Shown here: one piece after another, positions 1 to 9,968 of the stretch | How positions within the stretch are numbered: the first letter of the stretch is position 1 | How the letters are laid out: each line of letters starts with the position of its first letter | NCBI GenBank assembly: GCA_037176705.1 | Contig: JBAWUJ010000139.1 | Location: 1 to 64,000 of the forward strand | Direction: 5' to 3' | Source of the DNA: Molossus alvarezi | Taxonomy: Eukaryota; Chordata; Mammalia; Chiroptera; Molossidae | DNA length: 64,000 nucleotides | Notes under the pieces: model-generated | Databases searched by the model: none | What the model saw: only the letters and a program-made list of their open reading frames with translations | Told to the model about the DNA's origin: nothing | Made by a program: the position numbers and the translations under genes

Positions 1-158
1 TACCTGAATGGCAACATTCACTCACTCCTACCTTCGTTTGCTTTGAGATTGTTTGCATCTTTACAGAAAGAATAAGTTTACAGAGCATAAACCAACTTCA
101 TGATGAAGGATCGCGCAGGCTCTATCAAAAATGACGAGTACTGTAATATGATCCAGAA

Positions 159-191
159 GGCACCGGGGTCGCACGTACCCGTGTGTGTGCC
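159..191. repeat. GC-rich imperfect hairpin (once per unit)
   Basis: GGCAC (159-163) pairs with GTGCC (187-191), and CGGG (164-167) pairs with CCCG (178-181), leaving a five-base bulge in the GT run and a ten-base apical loop. The G/A variant at offset 183 (copies 14, 19, 23) falls in the bulge, not in the stems. Confidence 0.45.
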
Positions 192-265
192 TCTTGAAAA
201 CGCACCGTAATTTCCCACTTTTAAGGATGACTGCACTTAAATAGGATGTGTAGTTAGTGCATGTG

Positions 266-273
266 TACCGGTA
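266..273. repeat. TACCGGTA octamer palindrome, one of two per unit
   Basis: TACCGGTA occurs at 266-273 and again at 1469-1476, both followed by G and 1,203 bases apart, about half a unit. The first is altered to TGCCGGTA in copies 15 and 22. The surrounding sequence is not similar, so it does not indicate a half-unit duplication. Confidence 0.4.
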
Positions 274-499
274 GCAGCATAGGCTCTCTGGATGCCTCCA
301 GCACTGGCACTGTACTGAAGTCCACTTGGCAAATCCTGAAGACTGCTAAGACTCTCAGGCTCCTTTGGAAGTTTTTGGGTTTGCAACATTCTTCTTAGCA
401 GAGACATTAGTGAACAAATGGACTAGGGCAAACAAGAGTGTTACTCTACAACATTCACTGGAACCAATACTTTCCTCAACTGTACTAACACGCTCCACG

Positions 500-512
500 T
501 TGCACAGTGCAA
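500..512. repeat. 13-base odd palindrome (once per unit)
   Basis: TTGCAC, one central A, GTGCAA: six-base perfect arms around a single base. It could be a dimeric protein-binding site or chance. I saw no variant inside it. Confidence 0.45.
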
Positions 513-634
513 GAGTGGTTGAACAATCACCTCTGAACTGATGACAATGCAGTGAACTTGTTTTCAAACTTTAGACTCAATTCAGACATGGTCGTCTTAT
601 GGCGTACTCTACTGAGGACAGAGATGAACTGAAT

Positions 635-663
635 AATAAAAGACCCAGGGCCTGCAGAATAAA
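635..663 (+). promoter_or_regulatory. Paired AATAAA polyadenylation-signal hexamers (once per unit)
   Basis: Two AATAAA hexamers lie at 635-640 and 658-663 on the plus strand. In a eukaryote either could serve as a poly(A) signal if the unit is transcribed in this direction. There is no independent evidence of transcription, and such hexamers are common by chance. Confidence 0.25.
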
Positions 664-950
664 GTTCCAAATCTGTCCCTTCTCCCAAAGCCACTATATG
701 ACTTTGAAGAGAACACCCGCGATCAACATACCAAGGAAACCAGCCTGTGGCCCACACATCCTTCAGGGATGTCCTCTTTGAGGTGGCGAACAATGAGCAT
801 TATCCAAGGTGATTAAGCTCCCTCTTTTCAGTTGCTCACTTCTTTGGTTGCAATGGCATGCCTGAGTGGGTCTCCTGCACTGAGCACTCTAGCAATTACA
901 TCAGACTAACCCGCATTTTGGCACTCCGATCTAGTAAAGACTGAGTTAAA

Positions 951-958
951 GTAAGTAT
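951..958 (+). promoter_or_regulatory. U1-complementary GTAAGTAT on the plus strand (once per unit)
   Basis: GTAAGTAT preceded by AAA is complementary over eight bases to the 5' end of U1 snRNA and resembles a strong 5' splice site. It is present in each copy I checked; copy 24 changes only the base before it (58265). About 100 bases downstream a CTAACAG could act as acceptor, but its AG is replaced by AT in copies with T at offset 1054. Use as an intron is unproven. Confidence 0.3.
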
Positions 959-1176
959 CTTCATCATCTCTTAATATGTCAGTCATCCACAGAGAGGAAA
1001 CGCATTCTTCTGGATTTCTTTGAGAAAACAATTCTGCACTCCTTATGCTAACAGGGCACTCAGTACCAAGAATGAAACGTGTGATGCATCGTTCTCATGT
1101 GCCCGAAGCTTTGGGTAACACTGCCATGAAAGGGGACGTCAAACCAAGTCACATTACGATATCCACGACCAGCTAA

Positions 1177-1446
1177 ATGCTCAAAAATTCGTTGAAGAAT
1201 TTCATCACGCTAACATGTATTGGCCCTCAAGACTGTCTTTGCACTCTTCGAGGAAGAAGATATATTACCCGAAGGAAAAACAGAGGAGGTAAAGATGGTT
1301 CCTTCACCATCCCTTCCCAAACACTGCTTTCTTGTCATGTGGCAAAGAAGGCAGACAGCTGCAGTGCGACTGCTTCTCTATCTAACTCTCCCGAAAATGT
1401 TCTATCTGCCCCCAGTACCTTGCATGTTGGTGTGGGACCTATTTGA
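1177..1446 (+). other. 89-codon ATG open frame; unrecognised, probably not coding
   Basis: One of the few frames in the unit starting with ATG; 89 codons, rich in Ser, Thr, Arg and Lys, with no domain I recognise. The protein is unchanged across copies that keep the start: the two variants I read inside it (offset 1206 C/T and offset 1260 A/G) are both silent here. However, copies 5, 8 and 9 replace the ATG with ATC, leaving only internal or non-ATG starts. Two silent changes are too few to claim selection. A second frame at 1220-1453 (77 codons, TTG start) overlaps it, and there the 1260 variant changes Asp to Gly. Confidence 0.25.
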
Positions 1447-1496
1447 CAATTGACACCTATGTTTACATTACCGGTAGATTTTCTTTAGAAGTCTAG

Positions 1497-1527
1497 CCTT
1501 GTACTGATTGAGTAGAAGTGTACAAGG
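1497..1527. repeat. Inverted repeat, 8-bp perfect arms, 15-base loop (once per unit)
   Basis: CCTTGTAC at 1497-1504 is the exact reverse complement of GTACAAGG at 1520-1527, separated by 15 bases. I saw no copy with a change in either arm. About one such stem is expected by chance in 2.5 kb, so it is a structural observation only. Confidence 0.6.
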
Positions 1528-2129
1528 TGAAAAGCCTGAAGTGTCCACACAGTCCGAGGTGATTTTGTATCGGAACAGGTTTCAAGTCGCTTTTCCGCAG
1601 AGACTTCTTACCCGAAAAGGCTCCACCTACTGTGTCATGATCCCTCCCGCTCTGAACTTACAGAACATGCAGTGTAACTTCTCACAGACAAAGGATTTCC
1701 AGATACTCGGACAAATGCGTGTACTTTCAGAAATACACAGCAAAGGGCCATGGCAAGTATGAGCGTACAACACTGTTGTAATCAATACACTCGAGAAGCA
1801 TCCAGGCGTAACACAGGGTGTGCAACATATCATTGTAGTGGTTGCGACTCCTAGGCCCAGAATACACGCAGCGATTTGGTAAAACACAGAGACCTCATTG
1901 GAAACTCCTTGTCATCACCACCATCCTCTCTGTACAGCAGCTAACTGCCAAGCAAAACACACACGCCCTATTGAAGTGTGTCCAACTTTTCCACAGTGTG
2001 AGTGCTCTAACGGTGTATGAAACAAAATCCAACCTTCAGCCCAATGACAACATCACGGAATCCTCACCCTCAATACTGGCATTTAGTTTGTTGTGGCGCA
2101 TACGAACCTTTGAGACAACTGCACCTTAG
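1508..2129 (+). other. Two adjacent TTG-started open frames with an antisense frame; probably not coding
   Basis: Plus-strand frames of 84 codons (1508-1762) and 95 codons (1842-2129) both begin at TTG. An 86-codon frame (1887-1627, GTG start) lies antisense to parts of both. No homology is recognised. The variants I read inside them are nearly all replacements: offset 1556 Glu/Lys, 1569 Tyr/Cys, 1884 Thr/Ser and 2023 Thr/Arg on the plus strand; offset 1787 Val/Gly and 1884 Phe/Ile on the minus strand. This argues against a constrained protein on either strand. Confidence 0.2.
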
Positions 2130-2236
2130 ACTTGCTCAGTTGCAGTGTGACGGAGCGGCAAATGTCAAATCGCAGTCGTGATCACTATTCCCAATAATTC
2201 ATTCTCGATTGAAAGGTGGCTGCCTCTTTCGGTCAA

Positions 2237-2254
2237 GGATTCATGAGTGAATCC
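2237..2254. repeat. Inverted repeat, 7-bp perfect arms, 4-base loop (once per unit)
   Basis: GGATTCA (2237-2243), loop TGAG, TGAATCC (2248-2254). The compact loop makes a stable small hairpin plausible on either strand. The A/C variant at offset 2256 lies just outside the stem. Confidence 0.6.
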
Positions 2255-2278
2255 CATCCAGATTGAATTGTTCCCGTT

Positions 2279-2491
2279 TCAACAGTCGCCCTGTGCAAAT
2301 GTGCTTTTCCTATGATCGCAAGAGTGAAACAAATACCCACACTTAGCACATAAACGCATGACCTCTGATTCCCAACCAGAAGTGCACTGCCAATAAGATC
2401 TCAATTGGAGATCAAAGTCTTTGTCCACACATATGGGTGATTGTATACAGAACAGTTGGCCAGTGTTCTTTCCCAGAACTGAACACCTTTC
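2279..2491 (-). other. Cysteine-rich minus-strand open frame, no ATG at its start; unrecognised
   Basis: An open minus-strand frame of 70 codons runs from a TAA at 2494-2492 to a TGA at 2281-2279. Eight of the 70 residues are Cys, including a C-x2-C followed six residues later by C-D-H (around CAKCGYLFHSCDH), superficially like a metal-binding cluster. It has no ATG near its start in ordinary copies; only an internal Met. At the copy 25/26 junction a 1-base deletion removes the upstream stop and joins the frame to an ATG (62319-62086, 77 codons). I recognise no family and consider chance the likeliest explanation. Confidence 0.2.
2397..2413. repeat. 17-base near-palindrome centred on CAATTG (once per unit)
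   Basis: GATCTC (2397-2402), AATTG, GAGATC (2408-2413). The arms are exact reverse complements, with a near-symmetric centre. No function is implied by the sequence alone. Confidence 0.45.
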
Positions 2492-2498
2492 TTACCTG
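2491..2498 (-). promoter_or_regulatory. Consensus 5' splice-site-like sequence on the minus strand (once per unit)
   Basis: Read on the minus strand this is CAG|GTAAG, a full match to the eukaryotic 5' splice-site consensus, just downstream of a minus-strand ATG (ATG, AAT, GTT, GCC, ATT, CAG). It recurs at each unit junction and is damaged only at the copy 25/26 junction (GTAAA instead of GTAAG). Whether the minus strand is transcribed is unknown. One such octamer in 2.5 kb is not rare by chance. Confidence 0.3.
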
Positions 2499-4984
2499 AA
2501 TGGCAACATTCACTCACTCCTACCTTCGTTTGCTTTGAGATTGTTTGCATCTTTACAGAAAGAATAAGTTTACAGAGCATAAACCAACTTCATGATGAAG
2601 GATCGCGCAGGCTCTATCAAAAATGACGAGTACTGTAATATGATCCAGAAGGCACCGGGGTCGCACGTACCCGTGTGTGTGCCTCTTGAAAACGCACCGT
2701 AATTTCCCACTTTTAAGGATGACTGCACTTAAATAGGATGTGTAGTTAGTGCATGTGTACCGGTAGCAGCATAGGCTCTCTGGATGCCTCCAGCACTGGC
2801 ACTGTACTGAAGTCCACTTGGCAAATCCTGAAGACTGCTGAGACTCTCAGGCTCCTTTGGAAGTTTTTGGGTTTGCAACATTCTTCTTAGCAGAGACATT
2901 AGTGAACAAATGGACTAGGGCAAACAAGAGTGTTACTCTACAACATTCACTGGAACCAATACTTTCCTCAACTGTACTAACACGCTCCACGTTGCACAGT
3001 GCAAGAGTGGTTGAACAATCACCTCTGAACTGATGACAATGCAGTGAACTTGTTTTCAAACTTTAGAATCAATTCAGACATGGTCGTCTTATGGCGTACT
3101 CTACTGAGGACAGAGATGAACTGAATAATAAAAGACCCAGGGCCTGCAGAATAAAGTTCCAAATCTGTCCCTTCTCCCAAAGCCACTATATGACTTTGAA
3201 GAGAACACCCGCGATCAACATACCAAGGAAACCAGCCTGTGGCCCACACATCCTTCAGGGATGTCCTCTTTGAGGTGGCGAACAATGGGCATTATCCAAG
3301 GTGATTAAGCTCCCTCTTTTCAGTTGCTCACTTCTTTGGTTGCAATGGCATGCCTGAGTGGGTCTCCTGCACTGAGCACTCTAGCAATTACATCAGACTA
3401 ACCCGCATTTTGGCACTCCGATCTAGTAAAGACTGAGTTAAAGTAAGTATCTTCATCATCTCTTAATATGTCAGTCATCCACAGAGAGGAAACGCATTCT
3501 TCTGGATTTCTTTGAGAAAACAATTCTGCACTCCTTATGCTAACAGGGCACTCAGTACCAAGAATGAAACGTGTGATGCATCGTTCTCATGTGCCCGAAG
3601 CTTTGGGTAACACTGCCATGAAAGGGGACGTCAAACCAAGTCACATTACGATATCCACGACCAGCTAAATGCTCAAAAATTCGTTGAAGAATTTCATCAC
3701 GCTAACATGTATTGGCCCTCAAGACTGTCTTTGCACTCTTCGAGGAAGAAGATATATTACCCGAAGGAAAAACAGAGGAGGTAAAGATGGTTCCTTCACC
3801 ATCCCTTCCCAAACACTGCTTTCTTGTCATGTGGCAAAGAAGGCAGACAGCTGCAGTGCGACTGCTTCTCTATCTAACTCTCCCGAAAATGTTCTATCTG
3901 CCCCCAGTACCTTGCATGTTGGTGTGGGACCTATTTGACAATTGACACCTATGTTTACATTACCGGTAGATTTTCTTTAGAAGTCTAGCCTTGTACTGAT
4001 TGAGTAGAAGTGTACAAGGTGAAAAGCCTGAAGTGTCCACACAGTCCGAGGTGATTTTGTATCGGAACAGGTTTCAAGTCGCTTTTCCGCAGAGACTTCT
4101 TACCCGAAAAGGCTCCACCTACTGTGTCATGATCCCTCCCGCTCTGAACTTACAGAACATGCAGTGTAACTTCTCACAGACAAAGGATTTCCAGATACTC
4201 GGACAAATGCGTGTACTTTCAGAAATACACAGCAAAGGGCCATGGCAAGTATGAGCGTACAACACTGTTGTAATCAATACACTCGAGAAGCATCCAGGCG
4301 TAACACAGGGTGTGCAACATATCATTGTAGTGGTTGCGACTCCTAGGCCCAGAATACACGCAGCGATTTGGTAAAACACAGAGACCTCATTGGAAACTCC
4401 TTGTCATCACCACCATCCTCTCTGTACAGCAGCTAACTGCCAAGCAAAACACACACGCCCTATTGAAGTGTGTCCAACTTTTCCACAGTGTGAGTGCTCT
4501 AACGGTGTATGAAACAAAATCCAACCTTCAGCCCAATGACAACATCACGGAATCCTCACCCTCAATACTGGCATTTAGTTTGTTGTGGCGCATACGAACC
4601 TTTGAGACAACTGCACCTTAGACTTGCTCAGTTGCAGTGTGACGGAGCGGCAAATGTCAAATCGCAGTCGTGATCACTATTCCCAATAATTCATTCTCGA
4701 TTGAAAGGTGGCTGCCTCTTTCGGTCAAGGATTCATGAGTGAATCCCATCCAGATTGAATTGTTCCCGTTTCAACAGTCGCCCTGTGCAAATGTGCTTTT
4801 CCTATGATCGCAAGAGTGAAACAAATACCCACACTTAGCACATAAACGCATGACCTCTGATTCCCAACCAGAAGTGCACTGCCAATAAGATCTCAATTGG
4901 AGATCAAAGTCTTTGTCCACACATATGGGTGATTGTATACAGAACAGTTGGCCAGTGTTCTTTCCCAGAACTGAACACCTTTCT
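2493..4984 (+). repeat. Satellite copy 2
   Basis: Complete 2,492-base unit. It has G at 2840 (offset 348), shared only with copy 3, and majority bases at the other variable sites, including A at offset 1884 and C at 2023. Confidence 0.97.
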
Positions 4985-7476
4985 TACCTGAATGGCAACA
5001 TTCACTCACTCCTACCTTCGTTTGCTTTGAGATTGTTTGCATCTTTACAGAAAGAATAAGTTTACAGAGCATAAACCAACTTCATGATGAAGGATCGCGC
5101 AGGCTCTATCAAAAATGACGAGTACTGTAATATGATCCAGAAGGCACCGGGGTCGCACGTACCCGTGTGTGTGCCTCTTGAAAACGCACCGTAATTTCCC
5201 ACTTTTAAGGATGACTGCACTTAAATAGGATGTGTAGTTAGTGCATGTGTACCGGTAGCAGCATAGGCTCTCTGGATGCCTCCAGCACTGGCACTGTACT
5301 GAAGTCCACTTGGCAAATCCTGAAGACTGCTGAGACTCTCAGGCTCCTTTGGAAGTTTTTGGGTTTGCAACATTCTTCTTAGCAGAGACATTAGTGAACA
5401 AATGGACTAGGGCAAACAAGAGTGTTACTCTACAACATTCACTGGAACCAATACTTTCCTCAACTGTACTAACACGCTCCACGTTGCACAGTGCAAGAGT
5501 GGTTGAACAATCACCTCTGAACTGATGACAATGCAGTGAACTTGTTTTCAAACTTTAGAATCAATTCAGACATGGTCGTCTTATGGCGTACTCTACTGAG
5601 GACAGAGATGAACTGAATAATAAAAGACCCAGGGCCTGCAGAATAAAGTTCCAAATCTGTCCCTTCTCCCAAAGCCACTATATGACTTTGAAGAGAACAC
5701 CCGCGATCAACATACCAAGGAAACCAGCCTGTGGCCCACACATCCTTCAGGGATGTCCTCTTTGAGGTGGCGAACAATGGGCATTATCCAAGGTGATTAA
5801 GCTCCCTCTTTTCAGTTGCTCACTTCTTTGGTTGCAATGGCATGCCTGAGTGGGTCTCCTGCACTGAGCACTCTAGCAATTACATCAGACTAACCCGCAT
5901 TTTGGCACTCCGATCTAGTAAAGACTGAGTTAAAGTAAGTATCTTCATCATCTCTTAATATGTCAGTCATCCACAGAGAGGAAACGCATTCTTCTGGATT
6001 TCTTTGAGAAAACAATTCTGCACTCCTTATGCTAACAGGGCACTCAGTACCAAGAATGAAACGTGTGATGCATCGTTCTCATGTGCCCGAAGCTTTGGGT
6101 AACACTGCCATGAAAGGGGACGTCAAACCAAGTCACATTACGATATCCACGACCAGCTAAATGCTCAAAAATTCGTTGAAGAATTTCATCACGCTAACAT
6201 GTATTGGCCCTCAAGACTGTCTTTGCACTCTTCGAGGAAGAAGATATATTACCCGAAGGAAAAACAGAGGAGGTAAAGATGGTTCCTTCACCATCCCTTC
6301 CCAAACACTGCTTTCTTGTCATGTGGCAAAGAAGGCAGACAGCTGCAGTGCGACTGCTTCTCTATCTAACTCTCCCGAAAATGTTCTATCTGCCCCCAGT
6401 ACCTTGCATGTTGGTGTGGGACCTATTTGACAATTGACACCTATGTTTACATTACCGGTAGATTTTCTTTAGAAGTCTAGCCTTGTACTGATTGAGTAGA
6501 AGTGTACAAGGTGAAAAGCCTGAAGTGTCCACACAGTCCAAGGTGATTTTGTATCGGAACAGGTTTCAAGTCGCTTTTCCGCAGAGACTTCTTACCCGAA
6601 AAGGCTCCACCTACTGTGTCATGATCCCTCCCGCTCTGAACTTACAGAACATGCAGTGTAACTTCTCACAGACAAAGGATTTCCAGATACTCGGACAAAT
6701 GCGTGTACTTTCAGAAATACACAGCAAAGGGCCATGGCAAGTATGAGCGTACAACACTGTTGTAATCAATACACTCGAGAAGCATCCAGGCGTAACACAG
6801 GGTGTGCAACATATCATTGTAGTGGTTGCGACTCCTAGGCCCAGAATACACGCAGCGATTTGGTAAATCACAGAGACCTCATTGGAAACTCCTTGTCATC
6901 ACCACCATCCTCTCTGTACAGCAGCTAACTGCCAAGCAAAACACACACGCCCTATTGAAGTGTGTCCAACTTTTCCACAGTGTGAGTGCTCTAACGGTGT
7001 ATGAAAGAAAATCCAACCTTCAGCCCAATGACAACATCACGGAATCCTCACCCTCAATACTGGCATTTAGTTTGTTGTGGCGCATACGAACCTTTGAGAC
7101 AACTGCACCTTAGACTTGCTCAGTTGCAGTGTGACGGAGCGGCAAATGTCAAATCGCAGTCGTGATCACTATTCCCAATAATTCATTCTCGATTGAAAGG
7201 TGGCTGCCTCTTTCGGTCAAGGATTCATGAGTGAATCCCATCCAGATTGAATTGTTCCCGTTTCAACAGTCGCCCTGTGCAAATGTGCTTTTCCTATGAT
7301 CGCAAGAGTGAAACAAATACCCACACTTAGCACATAAACGCATGACCTCTGATTCCCAACCAGAAGTGCACTGCCAATAAGATCTCAATTGGAGATCAAA
7401 GTCTTTGTCCACACATATGGGTGATTGTATACAGAACAGTTGGCCAGTGTTCTTTCCCAGAACTGAACACCTTTCT
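4985..7476 (+). repeat. Satellite copy 3
   Basis: Complete unit. It shares G at 5332 (offset 348) with copy 2 and is the first copy with the T/G pair at 6868 and 7007 (offsets 1884 and 2023). It has A at 6540 (offset 1556), a CpG to CpA change also seen in distant copy 24. Confidence 0.97.
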
Positions 7477-9968
7477 TACCTGAATGGCAACATTCACTCA
7501 CTCCTACCTTCGTTTGCTTTGAGATTGTTTGCATCTTTACAGAAAGAATAAGTTTACAGAGCATAAACCAACTTCATGATGAAGGATCGCGCAGGCTCTA
7601 TCAAAAATGACGAGTACTGTAATATGATCCAGAAGGCACCGGGGTCGCACGTACCCGTGTGTGTGCCTCTTGAAAACGCACCGTAATTTCCCACTTTTAA
7701 GGATGACTGCACTTAAATAGGATGTGTAGTTAGTGCATGTGTACCGGTAGCAGCATAGGCTCTCTGGATGCCTCCAGCACTGGCACTGTACTGAAGTCCA
7801 CTTGGCAAATCCTGAAGACTGCTAAGACTCTCAGGCTCCTTTGGAAGTTTTTGGGTTTGCAACATTCTTCTTAGCAGAGACATTAGTGAACAAATGGACT
7901 AGGGCAAACAAGAGTGTTACTCTACAACATTCACTGGAACCAATACTTTCCTCAACTGTACTAACACGCTCCACGTTGCACAGTGCAAGAGTGGTTGAAC
8001 AATCACCTCTGAACTGATGACAATGCAGTGAACTTGTTTTCAAACTTTAGAATCAATTCAGACATGGTCGTCTTATGGCGTACTCTACTGAGGACAGAGA
8101 TGAACTGAATAATAAAAGACCCAGGGCCTGCAGAATAAAGTTCCAAATCTGTCCCTTCTCCCAAAGCCACTATATGACTTTGAAGAGAACACCCGCGATC
8201 AACATACCAAGGAAACCAGCCTGTGGCCCACACATCCTTCAGGGATGTCCTCTTTGAGGTGGCGAACAATGGGCATTATCCAAGGTGATTAAGCTCCCTC
8301 TTTTCAGTTGCTCACTTCTTTGGTTGCAATGGCATGCCTGAGTGGGTCTCCTGCACTGAGCACTCTAGCAATTACATCAGACTAACCCGCATTTTGGCAC
8401 TCCGATCTAGTAAAGACTGAGTTAAAGTAAGTATCTTCATCATCTCTTAATATGTCAGTCATCCACAGAGAGGAAACGCATTCTTCTGGATTTCTTTGAG
8501 AAAACAATTCTGCACTCCTTATGCTAACAGGGCACTCAGTACCAAGAATGAAACGTGTGATGCATCGTTCTCATGTGCCCGAAGCTTTGGGTAACACTGC
8601 CATGAAAGGGGACGTCAAACCAAGTCACATTACGATATCCACGACCAGCTAAATGCTCAAAAATTCGTTGAAGAATTTCATCACGCTAACATGTATTGGC
8701 CCTCAAGACTGTCTTTGCACTCTTCGAGGAAGAAGATATATTACCCGAAGGAAAAACAGAGGAGGTAAAGATGGTTCCTTCACCATCCCTTCCCAAACAC
8801 TGCTTTCTTGTCATGTGGCAAAGAAGGCAGACAGCTGCAGTGCGACTGCTTCTCTATCTAACTCTCCCGAAAATGTTCTATCTGCCCCCAGTACCTTGCA
8901 TGTTGGTGTGGGACCTATTTGACAATTGACACCTATGTTTACATTACCGGTAGATTTTCTTTAGAAGTCTAGCCTTGTACTGATTGAGTAGAAGTGTACA
9001 AGGTGAAAAGCCTGAAGTGTCCACACAGTCCGAGGTGATTTTGTATCGGAACAGGTTTCAAGTCGCTTTTCCGCAGAGACTTCTTACCCGAAAAGGCTCC
9101 ACCTACTGTGTCATGATCCCTCCCGCTCTGAACTTACAGAACATGCAGTGTAACTTCTCACAGACAAAGGATTTCCAGATACTCGGACAAATGCGTGTAC
9201 TTTCAGAAATACACAGCAAAGGGCCATGGCAAGTATGAGCGTACAACACTGTTGTAATCAATACACTCGAGAAGCATCCAGGCGTAACACAGGGTGTGCA
9301 ACATATCATTGTAGTGGTTGCGACTCCTAGGCCCAGAATACACGCAGCGATTTGGTAAATCACAGAGACCTCATTGGAAACTCCTTGTCATCACCACCAT
9401 CCTCTCTGTACAGCAGCTAACTGCCAAGCAAAACACACACGCCCTATTGAAGTGTGTCCAACTTTTCCACAGTGTGAGTGCTCTAACGGTGTATGAAAGA
9501 AAATCCAACCTTCAGCCCAATGACAACATCACGGAATCCTCACCCTCAATACTGGCATTTAGTTTGTTGTGGCGCATACGAACCTTTGAGACAACTGCAC
9601 CTTAGACTTGCTCAGTTGCAGTGTGACGGAGCGGCAAATGTCAAATCGCAGTCGTGATCACTATTCCCAATAATTCATTCTCGATTGAAAGGTGGCTGCC
9701 TCTTTCGGTCAAGGATTCATGAGTGAATCCCATCCAGATTGAATTGTTCCCGTTTCAACAGTCGCCCTGTGCAAATGTGCTTTTCCTATGATCGCAAGAG
9801 TGAAACAAATACCCACACTTAGCACATAAACGCATGACCTCTGATTCCCAACCAGAAGTGCACTGCCAATAAGATCTCAATTGGAGATCAAAGTCTTTGT
9901 CCACACATATGGGTGATTGTATACAGAACAGTTGGCCAGTGTTCTTTCCCAGAACTGAACACCTTTCT
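7477..9968 (+). repeat. Satellite copy 4
   Basis: Complete unit of the T/G subfamily (T at 9360, G at 9499). I saw no private variant. By eye it matches copy 11, about 17 kb away, at every variable site. Confidence 0.97.

Larger units (their letters stand above)
237..793 (-). other. Three overlapping small minus-strand frames; probably not coding
   Basis: On the minus strand three frames follow one another: 88 codons (793-527), 70 codons (567-355) and 56 codons (407-237). The first two begin at TTG, not ATG. All repeat in other copies at the same offsets. I recognise no domain, signal peptide or motif. One could imagine a frameshifted relic of one longer protein, but nothing in the sequence confirms it. 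Against coding, the variants I read inside the 70-codon frame (copies 6, 7, 18, 25 and 26) and the 88-codon frame (offsets 576 and 765) change the residue, and a 1-base deletion in copy 5 shifts the frame. Same-strand overlaps in different frames are expected by chance. Confidence 0.25.
1..2492 (+). repeat. Satellite copy 1 (reference phase)
   Basis: Complete 2,492-base unit used here to define offsets. It carries C at offset 576 and A at 796, otherwise seen only in copies of the right-hand domain, but G at 1054, A at 1884 and C at 2023. It is therefore unlike its neighbour copy 2 and suggests that diverse copies also lie to the left of the window. Confidence 0.97.

Noticed and set aside
181..189. 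GT microsatellite
   Set aside because: Only four and a half GT units, constant in length across copies apart from one substitution, so not a meaningful microsatellite.
1187..1203. CENP-B box-like sequence starting ATTCGTTG
   Set aside because: The first half resembles the box but the essential CGGG part is absent (ATTT instead).
1260..1268. Rolling-circle replication origin nonamer, suggested by ATATATTAC and the 2.5-kb unit size
   Set aside because: It differs from the NANTATTAC-type consensus at a fixed position, is not in the loop of an inverted repeat, and no replication-protein frame exists in the unit. The first base is also polymorphic (offset 1260).
1840..1851. RNA polymerase III B-box-like GGTTGCGACTCC
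   Set aside because: It has an extra base compared with the B-box consensus, and no convincing A box or tRNA-like fold lies upstream.
1177..2129. Tandem family of small protein genes
   Set aside because: Frames are short, mostly without ATG, overlap on both strands, and accumulate mainly residue-changing variants. No domain or family is recognisable.
2493..2500. Transposon or LTR ends at unit junctions
   Set aside because: The junction chosen is arbitrary. No terminal repeats, target-site duplications, primer-binding site or transposase/polymerase frame is visible in the unit.
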